Assembly: GCF_014773435.2 (NCBI RefSeq)
Contig: NZ_JACXAG020000001.1
Coordinates: 620,001-684,000 of the forward strand
Origin: Polycladospora coralii
GTDB lineage: Bacteria; Bacillota; Bacilli; Thermoactinomycetales; Thermoactinomycetaceae
DNA length: 64,000 bases
Direction of reading: 5' to 3'
A program made the position numbers and the translations under genes. This document shows, piece after piece, positions 46,623 through 55,983 of this stretch (the first letter of the stretch is position 1; each line of letters starts with the position of its first letter). The notes under the pieces were generated by a model. That model was not told the DNA's origin. It made no database searches and worked only from the letters and a program-made list of their open reading frames with translations.

Positions 46623-49600
46623 CTAGTCTTTTTTTACTTTCACACTGCCTGCTCCTAGCAAAGCTTCCATTTCTTCGATAGCGGTCGCAGTCAGTTTTAT
46701 ACCATATTTAGCCACGGGCAAGGAAAGCAGTTGTTTGGATTGCTCGTAGTATAAATAGATAGGTTGAGAGCCTCGGTGTTTACCGATGATACCATGTAAA
46801 GCCGTTAAATGTCGCTCTTGTTGTTCTCCTGAAATACGCACGAATACTTTTTCATCTCTATTCATTTCTTCCAATAATTTCATTTCCTGTACCATCACTT
46901 TGGCACGGTCTTCTTGTCGATCCAACTTCCCTGTAAAGTAGACCATTTCATCTGCCTCGATCTTGGTTTGCAAATCGCGGTAAACATTTGGGAAAATCAC
47001 CAATTCAATATGGCCGGTCTGATCCTCCACTTGCGCAAATGCCATCTGATCGCCTTTTTTCGTCTGAATACGCCTGATTTTGGTGATCATCCCTATCCCT
47101 TTCACCTGCTTACCCGTTGAGATTGCATCTAAATCTTGGCAATTCATGACCTGATGCTCCTTTTTCCATGCTTGATAACGATCTAAAGGATGACCAGAAA
47201 CATAAACACCAATGTATTCTTTCTCATACTTCAACATTTCACTTTGTGTATAAGGTGTAATATCCGGTTTTTTCATTTTTGGGGTAGGCAACTCTTCAAA
47301 CAAGTTTAATTGATTTTTAGATGGTTGATATCGAGCCCCATGCTGTTCGAAATAATCATCAAGGACAGCTAAATGCTCCGCACGATGGCCAGGTAGACCA
47401 TCGCATGCACCACATTGGATCAAGGATTCGATTACACGTCGATTACAAATGCGAAGATCGATTCGTTTGCAAAAATCGGCGAGATCAACATAGGGTTGCT
47501 TCTTTCGTTCTTCTATGATGATTTGAATCGCTAAATGACCCACATTTTTTATCGCCAATAAACCAAATCGAATGCCATTTTTTTCAATGGTAAAATCCTC
47601 GCAACTCGCATTTATATCAGGCGGAAAAATCGCAACCCCCTTCTCTCGTGCCTCAGCCAAGTACTCGGCTAATTTCGTCTGATTGCCAATCATGTTAGAT
47701 AAGATTGCCGTGAAATAAGCAAGGGGATGATTCGCCTTTAGAAAAGCCGTTTGATAAGCAAGTACACCGTAAGCAGCGGCATGGCTACGATTAAATCCAT
47801 AATTGGCAAACCGAACAATCAGATCATACACTTCATTTCCGACGGATTCGTCGTAGCCATGATGAGTACAACCGGCAACAAAAGCTGTCCGTTGTTCGAG
47901 TAATACTTTTTTTTGCTTTTTACTTACCGCTCTTCTGAGTAAATCTGCTTCCCCCAAACTAAAACCAGCCATCTGGGCCGCAATCTGCATAATTTGTTCT
48001 TGATATACAATGATGCCATATGTGGGCTTTAAAATGTTGATTAAGTCAGGGTGCGGATAATGAACTTGCTCTTGTCCGTGTTTCGCACGAATAAAACGAG
48101 GGATTTGCTCCATCGGTCCGGGACGATATAAAGCTAGAATCGCAATAATATCTTCGAATTCTGTCGGTTTTAATTCTCGTAACACACGCCTCATGCCAGT
48201 AGACTCCATCTGGAATACACCAGATGTATCTCCAGCAGACAGTAATTGGTAGGTAGCCGGTTCATCAAAATGATCTTCGGAGAATGAGATATCGATTTGA
48301 TGCTTCTCTTTAACCAATTGAATGGCTTTTTCAATTATGGACAAATTACGAAGCCCCAAAAAATCTACTTTAAGGAGTCCGATTTGCTCTAAGCTTTCCA
48401 TCGCATATTGTGTCAATGGAATACCATCTGATCCCGTTTGCAGAGGGACATATTGCGTCAGAGGATGATCTGAAATGACAACTCCTGCTGCATGTGTAGA
48501 GCCATGCCGCGGCATTCCTTCTATTTTTTCTACGATCTCTCCCAATCGGGCAAATTGCGGAGATTTCAATTGTGCTTGTAGTTGTGGCACAAGTTTAAAT
48601 GCTTTAACCATGGTCATACCGGGACTGGCTGGGACCATCTTGGCTAATCGGTCTACTGCACCATAGTCTACTCCCAGAACACGCCCTACATCTCGTATGG
48701 CTGCACGTGGTGCCATCGTCCCAAAGGTGATAACCTGGGCAACTCGTTCCTTACCATACTTATTCACGACGTATTGGATCACTTCGTCACGTCTTTCATC
48801 ATTAAAGTCAATATCGATATCTGGAAGTGTGACTCGCTCTGGATTTAAGAAACGTTCAAACAGTAGCTGATACCGAATGGGATCCACATTGGTAATACGT
48901 AAGACATAAGCTACTAGACTTCCAGCCGCCGAACCTCTACCAGGTCCTACTGCAATTTTTTGTTGATGTGCAAAACCCACAAAATCCCATACGACTAAAA
49001 AATAATCGTTAAACCCCATTTGATCGATCACTTTCAGTTCATACTGAAGCCGCTGTATAACCTCATCGGATGGATTTTGATAACGCGCTTTTAATCCGTC
49101 CATACATCTAGCATACAGATAGGCTTTACTTGATTCTCCCGGTGGTAATGGAAAACGCGGTAATAACTGATTCCCAAGTGGAATTTCAACATGGCATTTT
49201 TCCGCAATTTTAATCGTATTTTCAATTGCTTCGGGTACATGGGCAAATAAGCGCTTCATCTCTTGCGTAGATTTTAAATAAAATTGATCAGATGGGAAAC
49301 GAAGTCGATCTTCATCTTTGATCTTTTTGCCCATGCCTATACACAGCAAACAATCATGCATTAAGTCATCTTCAGCCCGTATATAATGAACATCATTGGT
49401 TGCTACAACGGGAACATTTAATTCTTCTGCAAAATGAAGCAAATAGCGATTTACTTTTTGTTGTTCAATTACTTGATGATCCTGAAGTTCCAAATAAAAG
49501 TGATCTGGCCCAAAGAGAGCTTTGTATTCTTGAATGAGCGCACGTGCTTTTTCTAGATCGTCATTTAAGATAGCCTGAGGAATTTCTCCAGCTAAACACG

Positions 49601-50018
49601 AACTCGTTGCAATTAGTCCTTCACCGTACTGTTGTAATAATTTTTTATCAATACGCGGTTTATAATGAAAGCCATGCATATGCGCATCTGTAACTAATTG
49701 CATGAGGTTTTGATAACCTGTATGATTCCGAGCAAGTAATAGTAAATGATAGATTTTTTGCTCTCTTCGATTTGGCTTATCACGGTGATTTCCTGCTGTT
49801 AAATAAACTTCACAGCCAATAATCGGCTTTATCCCTGCTTGTTTACATTCTAAATAAAATGGAATGACCCCATACATCGCGCCATGATCTGTTATCGCTA
49901 GTGCTTTCATTCCCTCTTGCTTAGCACGTTCTACCATTTGCTTAATGGGCGTAGCTCCATCTAGCAAACTATACTCGCTATGTACGTGTAAATGAACAAA
50001 ATCTCCTAGTCCGGACAT
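46623..50018 (-). CDS. dnaE: DNA polymerase III subunit alpha DnaE
   Basis: This 1131-residue replicative polymerase starts with the PHP domain (FVHLHVHSEYSLLDG, ITDHGAMYGVIPFY), then the palm with catalytic Asp triad in LPDIDIDFNDERRDEVI, the thumb/fingers, a HhH region and a C-terminal OB fold (GMITKIRRIQTKKGDQMAFA). It is the DnaE, not PolC, type and extends primers in low-GC Gram-positives. GAGGAG precedes the ATG. It is the first backbone gene right of the island. Confidence 0.96.
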   Translation of the reverse strand: MSGLGDFVHLHVHSEYSLLDGATPIKQMVERAKQEGMKALAITDHGAMYGVIPFYLECKQAGIKPIIGCEVYLTAGNHRDKPNRREQKIYHLLLLARNHTGYQNLMQLVTDAHMHGFHYKPRIDKKLLQQYGEGLIATSSCLAGEIPQAILNDDLEKARALIQEYKALFGPDHFYLELQDHQVIEQQKVNRYLLHFAEELNVPVVATNDVHYIRAEDDLMHDCLLCIGMGKKIKDEDRLRFPSDQFYLKSTQEMKRLFAHVPEAIENTIKIAEKCHVEIPLGNQLLPRFPLPPGESSKAYLYARCMDGLKARYQNPSDEVIQRLQYELKVIDQMGFNDYFLVVWDFVGFAHQQKIAVGPGRGSAAGSLVAYVLRITNVDPIRYQLLFERFLNPERVTLPDIDIDFNDERRDEVIQYVVNKYGKERVAQVITFGTMAPRAAIRDVGRVLGVDYGAVDRLAKMVPASPGMTMVKAFKLVPQLQAQLKSPQFARLGEIVEKIEGMPRHGSTHAAGVVISDHPLTQYVPLQTGSDGIPLTQYAMESLEQIGLLKVDFLGLRNLSIIEKAIQLVKEKHQIDISFSEDHFDEPATYQLLSAGDTSGVFQMESTGMRRVLRELKPTEFEDIIAILALYRPGPMEQIPRFIRAKHGQEQVHYPHPDLINILKPTYGIIVYQEQIMQIAAQMAGFSLGEADLLRRAVSKKQKKVLLEQRTAFVAGCTHHGYDESVGNEVYDLIVRFANYGFNRSHAAAYGVLAYQTAFLKANHPLAYFTAILSNMIGNQTKLAEYLAEAREKGVAIFPPDINASCEDFTIEKNGIRFGLLAIKNVGHLAIQIIIEERKKQPYVDLADFCKRIDLRICNRRVIESLIQCGACDGLPGHRAEHLAVLDDYFEQHGARYQPSKNQLNLFEELPTPKMKKPDITPYTQSEMLKYEKEYIGVYVSGHPLDRYQAWKKEHQVMNCQDLDAISTGKQVKGIGMITKIRRIQTKKGDQMAFAQVEDQTGHIELVIFPNVYRDLQTKIEADEMVYFTGKLDRQEDRAKVMVQEMKLLEEMNRDEKVFVRISGEQQERHLTALHGIIGKHRGSQPIYLYYEQSKQLLSLPVAKYGIKLTATAIEEMEALLGAGSVKVKKD

Positions 50019-50225
50019 CTCATCAACTCCTCTCTATCTCAATTCACATATTTCACGTCCTGTCCACATACTTTGATAATAGTATAAAGAAAATGGATGG
50101 ACTCGCAAACCTTTTTCAAAGTACCGAGGCAAGGTTTCTTTTAATTTGAATAAGTACGCACTACATCTATCATGATTGAACGCGATAGATCTGTTAGCCC
50201 AATTACTACAAAAGGTGGGATCACG

Positions 50226-50558
50226 TTGGGGGAAGAACAATTTTGGACCACAACCATCCTGGATTTCATGATCGCACTGGGTGTTGTTTTAGGTGGGGTC
50301 ATGCTTGGTGGTATCTGTTATTTTATCTTAGATGATTATCCCATGACAAAGATGCTTCGTTTAGCAGAGCAACTAAAAATTTGGGCGATGGTTGCGGCCA
50401 TCGGAGGAACTTTTGACACGATAAAATCGTTTGAGGTAAATATATTAGGTGGGCAACTTAATCTCGCTTTACAACAATTTATATTTATCATCAGTGCCTT
50501 TTTAGGGGCTCATTTTGGAACCTTACTAATCCGTTGGTTAATCCAGGGAGAGATTTAA
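50226..50558 (+). CDS. ytrH: Sporulation membrane protein YtrH
   Basis: This protein of about 110 residues has two or three membrane helices: ILDFMIALGVVLGGVMLGG and LQQFIFIISAFLGAHFGTLL. It has a middle segment MVAAIGGTFDTIKSFEVNIL. YtrH and YtrI are sigma-E-dependent proteins needed for efficient sporulation in B. subtilis. TTG at 50226 has AAAGGTGG upstream; an open frame of 18 more codons begins at 50172. Diverges from dnaE, next to ytrI as in B. subtilis. Confidence 0.85.
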   Translation: MGEEQFWTTTILDFMIALGVVLGGVMLGGICYFILDDYPMTKMLRLAEQLKIWAMVAAIGGTFDTIKSFEVNILGGQLNLALQQFIFIISAFLGAHFGTLLIRWLIQGEI

Positions 50559-50559
50559 G

Positions 50560-51084
50560 ATGGCTCGTGAATTGCGAAAAAGTATGAAGAGTAATCTCCG
50601 CGCCATCATCCTATTTTTCATCGGTCTACTCATTGGAGCTGGAATTGTCGTCCTATTTTATATCCAACGCTTGGATAGTTTGTTGGCCGAAAGGGAAGAA
50701 TTATATCATGCAAACAACCAGAAATATGAAGAAATTCTAGGTCTCCAACAAGAGTTAGCCAAGTATTCACAAGGTGGAGAATATCGGGTCAAGGAAGAGA
50801 AGATACGCAAGATCGTGGTGGAAGTAAATAGTGATCAAAAAATGGAAACGGCCATCAAACAGAAAATCGAAGACATGTTGACACCCTTCTATGATAAAAA
50901 CGTGACTTGGATTAGCAATAATCCTGATTTGATAGAGCTCGTCCTACAAAACCAACAAATCACGATTGACAATGATCCCTCAACAAAATTTAGAATCCAT
51001 CTCAAGTACTTATCTTTTTTTCGTTCAACATTAAAGATTTGGGTGAATGCAAAATCGATTTCTGACGATGGTGTGTCAGATTAA
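50560..51084 (+). CDS. ytrI: Sporulation protein YtrI
   Basis: This 174-residue bitopic protein has one N-terminal membrane helix (LRAIILFFIGLLIGAGIVVLF, residues 13-33), a short coiled coil (LLAEREELYHANNQKYEEIL) and an extracytoplasmic alpha/beta domain with VRIHLKYLSFF-like C-terminal strands. It starts two bases after the ytrH stop, with GGGAGAG as ribosome site. The identification rests on this topology and on the ytrH linkage. Confidence 0.82.
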   Translation: MARELRKSMKSNLRAIILFFIGLLIGAGIVVLFYIQRLDSLLAEREELYHANNQKYEEILGLQQELAKYSQGGEYRVKEEKIRKIVVEVNSDQKMETAIKQKIEDMLTPFYDKNVTWISNNPDLIELVLQNQQITIDNDPSTKFRIHLKYLSFFRSTLKIWVNAKSISDDGVSD

Positions 51085-51148
51085 GGATCTTGATTACATT
51101 TTTACTCATTTTAGGGTATGATTAAAATGTAGAAAGGGGGAACCATTC

Positions 51149-51355
51149 ATGATTATTAACCGTAAAACGTTAGCTAAATCTAAAGTTGATAATCTTAAAA
51201 ATGGCTATTCTGCATTTGCCGAATCACAGGAAGTTGCTGAACTCATTGAAAAAGAGCTTGTTGAACTCAATATGGATGTCCATGTTGACCGAACTTCTAT
51301 CGGATGCTGGTTTATCCCCGAGTTAAATTCTAATAGTGATGAACAACTCACATAG
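51149..51355 (+). CDS. Hypothetical protein, 68 residues
   Basis: ATG at 51149 follows GAAAGGGGGAACC. The protein (MIINRKTLAKSKVDNLKNG...) is acidic, soluble and ends in an Asn/Ser-rich tail; IGCWFIPE near the C-terminus is likely a conserved core. I do not recognise a family. In B. subtilis nrnA (ytqI) lies near this place; it is not here. Confidence 0.6.
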   Translation: MIINRKTLAKSKVDNLKNGYSAFAESQEVAELIEKELVELNMDVHVDRTSIGCWFIPELNSNSDEQLT

Positions 51356-51415
51356 CAATATTACCGCGCCTCATCCAATAGGATGAAGGCGCTCGTTACG
51401 TATGGAGGAAGGCTC

Positions 51416-51763
51416 ATGAAAGCACTTAGTATTATCCTAATCTCAGCTATTGCGATTTCTGTATTTGGTACCCTGTTTCATAGCTTTTTAGCACGTCGCA
51501 ATACGCATGTCGTTAAACGGGTTAATCAAGGTTTGATGAATATCTATATGGGTACGATGTTCATATCCATTTCTTTCATTTTGTTTTTAGAAATTAACCG
51601 ATCTGTTTTCCAATACTTAACCACCTCGTTCATTCTTATTATTGGTCTTATTAACCTTTACTATGGTATAAAAAATTGGCGTTATTTTAGTAAACTTAGT
51701 AAAGAAGAACAAGAGCTAGCAGAAAAAGATTTACAACAAAACATAAAACAGCAAGAGGAATAA
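51416..51763 (+). CDS. ytpI: YtpI-like membrane protein
   Basis: This 115-residue protein has three membrane helices (residues ~4-22, 42-62, 66-85) and a charged C-terminal tail (SKLSKEEQELAEKDL). The fold and place between ytrHI and ytoI match B. subtilis ytpI, whose function is unknown. GGAGGAAGG supports the ATG at 51416 over one 11 codons earlier. Confidence 0.78.
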   Translation: MKALSIILISAIAISVFGTLFHSFLARRNTHVVKRVNQGLMNIYMGTMFISISFILFLEINRSVFQYLTTSFILIIGLINLYYGIKNWRYFSKLSKEEQELAEKDLQQNIKQQEE

Positions 51764-51781
51764 GCATAACTCTTGCTGTTT
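51746..51781. terminator. Terminator hairpin between convergent ytpI and ytoI
   Basis: AAACAGCAAGAG (51746-51757) pairs with CTCTTGCTGTTT (51770-51781). It spans the ytpI stop. T runs are short, so efficiency is uncertain. Confidence 0.6.
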
Positions 51782-51797
51782 GACAATCAATTTCACA

Positions 51798-53111
51798 CTA
51801 CCGATCAATCGTATGTGCTGTGAGAAGAGCCTTTACAGCCACCTGATTTTCAAACCTGATTTCGATATCCATTTTGGCTTGTTTTCGGCTTAGATCCATC
51901 ACCTGTGGATGAATTTCAATTGTGCTTTCTAATTGGATCGGCTTTAATGTATATAATGTGATATTATCCACGGTTAAATCCCCTCGACGTAATCTCCTTA
52001 AAATACGCATCGAAGTTTCTGTCATAATGGACGTACATACGCCCATACTTAAAGTACCTAGTGCATCTGTCATCTGTGGTGTAACCCGACCACGGTAATA
52101 AGTTTTTCCATTTTCATCCATCTGCTCATCGAACCCTTGAAAGCTAAGTTCTTGAATCGTCTCTCCAATTTGGGGTTGCGTTTGCATATATTGCAATGAT
52201 TTTATCACGTCTTGTCTACTAATCACGCCCATCAGCTTACGATAATCGTCTACCACGGGTATCATTTCAATACCTTCCCACACCATATCATGTGCAGCTG
52301 ACGCCACTGATGTTTTAGGCGTAACGGTGATGGGATTTTTAGTCATCGCTTTTTCTACTTTTTCCTCTGGTGCAAACTCGATGACATCTTTTGTTGTTAC
52401 CATACCCACCACTTTTCCTGCTTCGTCTGTGACTGGATAGCGGCTATGGTTCGTCTCTCTTACGAGCTCATGGAATCGTGATATGCAGTCATATGTAACT
52501 AAAGCAGTAGGGGTTTCCCGTGTCGATAAAATGTCTCCGATCAGCAAGATCTCTTTTTTAATTAATCGGTCATATATGGCACGATTAATCATAGAGGCTA
52601 CCGTAAAAGTATCATAGCTCGTCGATATGACAGGTAATTCTAATTCATCTGATCTCTTCTTCACTTCTTCTGTTGTATCAAACCCACCTGTAATTAATAC
52701 AGCGGCCCCGCGCTCAAGCGATATTTGATGTACGTTATCTCGATTTCCTACAATGAGTAAATTCCCTGGCTCCACGTATCGCATCATGGCTTCTAGTTTC
52801 ATAGCACCAATCACAAACCGATTTAATGTTTTGTATAAGCCATCTTTCCCTCCTAGTACAGCTCCGTCCACTACATTGACTACTTCTGCAAATGTCAGCT
52901 TCTCAATATCAGAGCGTTGCTTTTTTTCAATCCGTACTGTGCCTACTCTTTCGATTGTATTAACGAGTCCTTGTACCTCGGCATCTTTAATCGCACGATA
53001 GGCTGTACCATCGCTAACATGAAGCGCTTTGGCGATTTGACGTACCGAGATTTTATGACCAACTTCCAAGCTTTCGATATATTGCAGAATTTGTTCATGT
53101 TTAGTTGGCAA
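51798..53111 (-). CDS. ytoI: CBS/DRTGG/hot-dog regulatory protein YtoI
   Basis: This 437-residue protein has an N-terminal winged helix (VRQIAKALHVSDGTAYRAIKDA), a DRTGG domain (GNRDNVHQISLERGAAVLITGG), two CBS motifs (NHSRYPVTDEAGKVVGMVTT and IEMIPVVDDYRKLMGVISRQ) and a C-terminal hot-dog domain (RGRVTPQMTDALGTLSMGVC). CBS pairs usually bind adenine nucleotides. It starts with TTG at 53111 behind AGGGG. Domain order matches B. subtilis YtoI. Confidence 0.92.
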   Translation of the reverse strand: MPTKHEQILQYIESLEVGHKISVRQIAKALHVSDGTAYRAIKDAEVQGLVNTIERVGTVRIEKKQRSDIEKLTFAEVVNVVDGAVLGGKDGLYKTLNRFVIGAMKLEAMMRYVEPGNLLIVGNRDNVHQISLERGAAVLITGGFDTTEEVKKRSDELELPVISTSYDTFTVASMINRAIYDRLIKKEILLIGDILSTRETPTALVTYDCISRFHELVRETNHSRYPVTDEAGKVVGMVTTKDVIEFAPEEKVEKAMTKNPITVTPKTSVASAAHDMVWEGIEMIPVVDDYRKLMGVISRQDVIKSLQYMQTQPQIGETIQELSFQGFDEQMDENGKTYYRGRVTPQMTDALGTLSMGVCTSIMTETSMRILRRLRRGDLTVDNITLYTLKPIQLESTIEIHPQVMDLSRKQAKMDIEIRFENQVAVKALLTAHTIDR

Positions 53112-53220
53112 CCTTTTCCCCTACTTTCGCGCGTTCTTCCCACCATTATACACAAAGATACACATGAAAAAAAATAAGAGAGTCCGATTTATCATTCTTC
53201 GAACTCTTTCCTGATATCGA

Positions 53221-53514
53221 TTAATTTGTATAGATGCGTTGCCGTCTATGTCTGAGCTGGTTTAATTCTTTTTCAGCCATTAACCACTGTTTCCGCCGTT
53301 TGCTTTCCGCTCGGTTTCTTTTCATCTGAATTTTTTGTTTTGCTCGCTGCCAATTACTTATGATCACAAGCAGAACAACAAAAGACCATAGCACTACAAA
53401 AATCAGTTCGATCAACAGAAGTTCAGCCAAAGGGAATTGAGTAAGTCCCAAAATGAGGAGTAACAACCCCATTACACTTATCAAAGCCGGTTGTTTACGT
53501 AGCAACACCTTCAC
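53221..53514 (-). CDS. Hypothetical small membrane protein, 97 residues
   Basis: Two membrane helices (residues ~10-28 and 30-53) are followed by a strongly basic, helical cytoplasmic tail (KQKIQMKRNRAESKRRKQW). No family recognised. It is on its own transcript 100 bases upstream of ytoI. Confidence 0.55.
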   Translation of the reverse strand: MKVLLRKQPALISVMGLLLLILGLTQFPLAELLLIELIFVVLWSFVVLLVIISNWQRAKQKIQMKRNRAESKRRKQWLMAEKELNQLRHRRQRIYTN

Positions 53515-53584
53515 CCTTTCTAATTGCTCAGCTTTTGATTTATACCTAATTTATGTTTTGTCTTTAAAAAAATGCACAAAAAAA

Positions 53585-53611
53585 AGAGATGGTCTGTTGC
53601 GCACCATCTCT
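53585..53611 (-). terminator. Terminator of the dienelactone hydrolase gene
   Basis: AGAGATGGT pairs with ACCATCTCT around a nine-base loop, followed on the minus strand by TTTTTTTTG. Confidence 0.85.
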
Positions 53612-53661
53612 GCCAAAGGGGGTTTTATCCTGTCTTTAATATACGTGAAAAAGATTACATC

Positions 53662-54282
53662 TTAATTACATTCACGTAACAATTTATTTTCCTTTTTGTT
53701 TTTCACTTGCTCCAAGAACCATAGAGATTGGGTATATGCTTGCTTAGCCGCTTCTTCGTTATACGCCTTCGCGTAAGGGTTACTAAATCCATGAGCTCCA
53801 TAAAACCTTTTCAACACAGTCTGTGGATGATGGGACAGTACACCCATTAATGCCCCTACGTCAAAGTGTACTTCGTGTTCTGCGAAAATGAGAAGCGTCG
53901 GACACTTTGGTGTTTGATCCGTGTAGTCTCGTATTCGAGAGCCATAGTAGCAGACCACACCATCACAAAGTTCTGATGCTGTAAAACTTAACCACGCACT
54001 CGTAGCCCCAACACTAAAACCAATGACAAATAAAAATGGATATTGTCCGCGTAGTTCTTTCATTTTATGGATGAGGTGATCAGATGCCTTTGTAAAACCG
54101 ACCTCTTGCTTAAAATATGAATAGGCACGATGACCCTCATGCAATTCAAACTGTTTTCCATCATATAAATCGAGACATAACGTATCATATCCATCGGCTA
54201 TCAATTGTTTTTGCATATGATGCATATGATCATTTACGCCATATATTTCATGCATTAAGATAACCATTGCTTTAGCTGACAT
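53662..54282 (-). CDS. Dienelactone hydrolase family protein
   Basis: This 206-residue alpha/beta hydrolase has ILMHEIYGVNDHMH (oxyanion region with Glu), nucleophile in IGFSVGATSAWL (Ser in place of the Cys of true dienelactone hydrolases), an Asp/Glu segment LLIFAEHEVHFD and the catalytic His in FYGAHGFSNPYA. It probably hydrolyses a small ester or lactone in the cytoplasm. Substrate unknown. Confidence 0.85.
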   Translation of the reverse strand: MSAKAMVILMHEIYGVNDHMHHMQKQLIADGYDTLCLDLYDGKQFELHEGHRAYSYFKQEVGFTKASDHLIHKMKELRGQYPFLFVIGFSVGATSAWLSFTASELCDGVVCYYGSRIRDYTDQTPKCPTLLIFAEHEVHFDVGALMGVLSHHPQTVLKRFYGAHGFSNPYAKAYNEEAAKQAYTQSLWFLEQVKNKKENKLLRECN

Positions 54283-54457
54283 CTAAGTAAACTCCTTACC
54301 AGATTGAATCCAAAAATGACTCATGTATCCGCTTTTCACTCAGTAGGAGCTCATTTGAGCTTAATCCATGGTTTCTATTTCTTCTTTATTTTGTTTAGTA
54401 TCTTCTATTACTTTAGTCAGACTGTCAAGCTTTCTTTCATTTTCTGGTTGATGTCTC

Positions 54458-55489
54458 TTATCGTTTCTTCTTTGTTTTGTTCAGTATTTTTATGACATTA
54501 GACAGTCTTTCAATTTTTTCTTCCATTTTCTGGTTGATGCCTTTTAGCACTTCTTCTTTATTTTGTTCTGTACCCACTACTACTTTAGACAGTTTTTCAA
54601 TCTTTCCTTCCATTTTTTGATTCATATCTCTAATTGCTTCTTCTTTATTTTGTTCAGTATCCGCTACTACTTTAGACAATTTTTCAATCTTTTCTTCCAT
54701 CTTCTGGTTCATATCTTTGATTGCTTCTTCTTTATTTTGTTCAGTATCGGCTACTACTTTAGACAGCTTTTCAATCTTTTCTTCGATTTTCTGGTTCATG
54801 TCTTTGATTGCTTCTTCTTTATTTTGTTCAGTATCGGCTATTACTTTAGACAGCTTTTCAATCTTTTCTTCGATTTTCTGGTTCATGTCTTTGATTGCTT
54901 CTTCTTTATTTTGTTCAGTATCGGCTACTACTTTAGACAGCTTTTCAATCTTTTCTTCGATTTTCTGGTTCATGTCTTTGATTGCTTCTTCTTTATTTTG
55001 TTCAATATCCGCTATTACTTTAGACAGCTTTTCAATCTTTTCTTCGATTTTCTGGTTCATGTCTTTGATTGCTTCTTCTTTATTTTGTTCAGTATCTGCT
55101 ATTACTTTAGACAATTTTTCAATCTTTTCTTCCATTTTCTGGTTCATATCTTTGATTGCTTCTTCTTTATTTTGTTCAATATCTTCTACCACTTTAGACA
55201 GTTTTTCAAACGTTTTTTCAATGGTTTCATTTATATTTTTGATTACTTCTCCTTTATTTTGTTCGATATCTTCTACCACTTTAGAAAGTTTATCAGTTGT
55301 TTTTTCAATTATTTGATTTGTTTCTACCAATTTTTCATTTCTTTCATTCATCTTGGTATTTGTTTCATCTTGTTTTGTGTTTGTTTCATCCAGCTTTTTA
55401 TTTGTTTCATCTAGCTTATTGTTCGTTTCATCCACTTTCAGACTAACTTCTTTGATCCATTGTAAGATTTGTTTCAGTTCTACACTCAA
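54458..55489 (-). CDS. Long coiled-coil protein with tandem 29-residue repeats, 3' end frameshifted
   Basis: This 343-residue protein begins MSVELKQILQWIKEVSLKVD, has five or six heptads of the type xLDETNx, then nine full copies of a 29-residue unit (87 bp at DNA level) such as LSKVIADTEQNKEEAIKD plus MNQKIEEKIEK. A tenth copy breaks off after LSNVIK into KILNKTKKKR and a stop. In the next frame the repeat goes on (NTEQNKEETIRDINQKMKES), and after another shift to about 54366. A deleted base in the T run at 54487-54491 explains the first break. No membrane segment or signal peptide is seen. Function unknown. Confidence 0.75.
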   Translation of the reverse strand: MSVELKQILQWIKEVSLKVDETNNKLDETNKKLDETNTKQDETNTKMNERNEKLVETNQIIEKTTDKLSKVVEDIEQNKGEVIKNINETIEKTFEKLSKVVEDIEQNKEEAIKDMNQKMEEKIEKLSKVIADTEQNKEEAIKDMNQKIEEKIEKLSKVIADIEQNKEEAIKDMNQKIEEKIEKLSKVVADTEQNKEEAIKDMNQKIEEKIEKLSKVIADTEQNKEEAIKDMNQKIEEKIEKLSKVVADTEQNKEEAIKDMNQKMEEKIEKLSKVVADTEQNKEEAIRDMNQKMEGKIEKLSKVVVGTEQNKEEVLKGINQKMEEKIERLSNVIKILNKTKKKR

Positions 55490-55589
55490 TTCATCACCTC
55501 CGTTTTCACATGTATAATGATTACAGTTGTGTTTTATACCTCTGTCAAACTGGAAAGATTAAATTTTGAAATGGATCGGATTTTTACTG

Positions 55590-55813
55590 TATCCGATGCA
55601 TTTGTTCAGCATCAGAATGGCATATTGTCCATGCTGATTCAGTCATACATGATGTACTTCTCCTTCCATGATCACTAGAATATGATCTACATCGCCAATT
55701 GACGCTGGGCGATGAGCAAAAACCATTACCGTTTTCCCAAAATATAGCGTTCTACAGCTTGCCCGATCTAATGCTGAAGTAGGTATTGCTTCTCTCCACC
55801 CGTTGGCTCCACT
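55590..55813 (-). pseudogene. Remnant of an ABC exporter ATP-binding domain
   Basis: From 55813 a frame reads SGANGWREAIPTSALDRAS, then TVMVFAHRPASIGDVDHILV and IMEGEVHHV before a stop at 55643. This follows the ABC signature, the D-loop TSALD, the H-loop AHR and the end of an exporter nucleotide-binding domain, with the Walker B segment deleted. Similarity continues past the stop (LNQHGQYAILM). The Walker A half is missing. It is decayed. Confidence 0.75.
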
Positions 55814-55941
55814 TAACATCTATCTTTTCCATTTAATCTAATTGTAATTTTTTGAATTAAAAGTGTTAATGAAGTCCCCCCGCCTACAAAACTGATACCA
55901 TTTCCTTTTTATACTATGTAACGGGCTTCCACAAATAAATA

Positions 55942-55971
55942 AGGAGCCCCGTGTGATTTTACCAGGCTCCT
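55942..55971 (-). terminator. Terminator of the YtkL-like gene
   Basis: AGGAGCC (55942-55948) pairs with GGCTCCT (55965-55971), followed on the minus strand by TATTTATTTG. Confidence 0.7.
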
Positions 55972-55983
55972 CAACCATTCCTA

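Noticed and set aside
54500-55250. Regular 87-bp repeats as a CRISPR array
   Set aside because: The repeats are contiguous without unique spacers, are in coding frame, and no cas gene is present.
54563-55414. Long open frame on the plus strand (283 codons), rich in Phe, opposite the coiled-coil gene
   Set aside because: It is the antisense shadow of the 87-bp tandem repeat. The repeat length is a multiple of three, so one stop-free antisense frame stays open throughout. It has no ribosome site.
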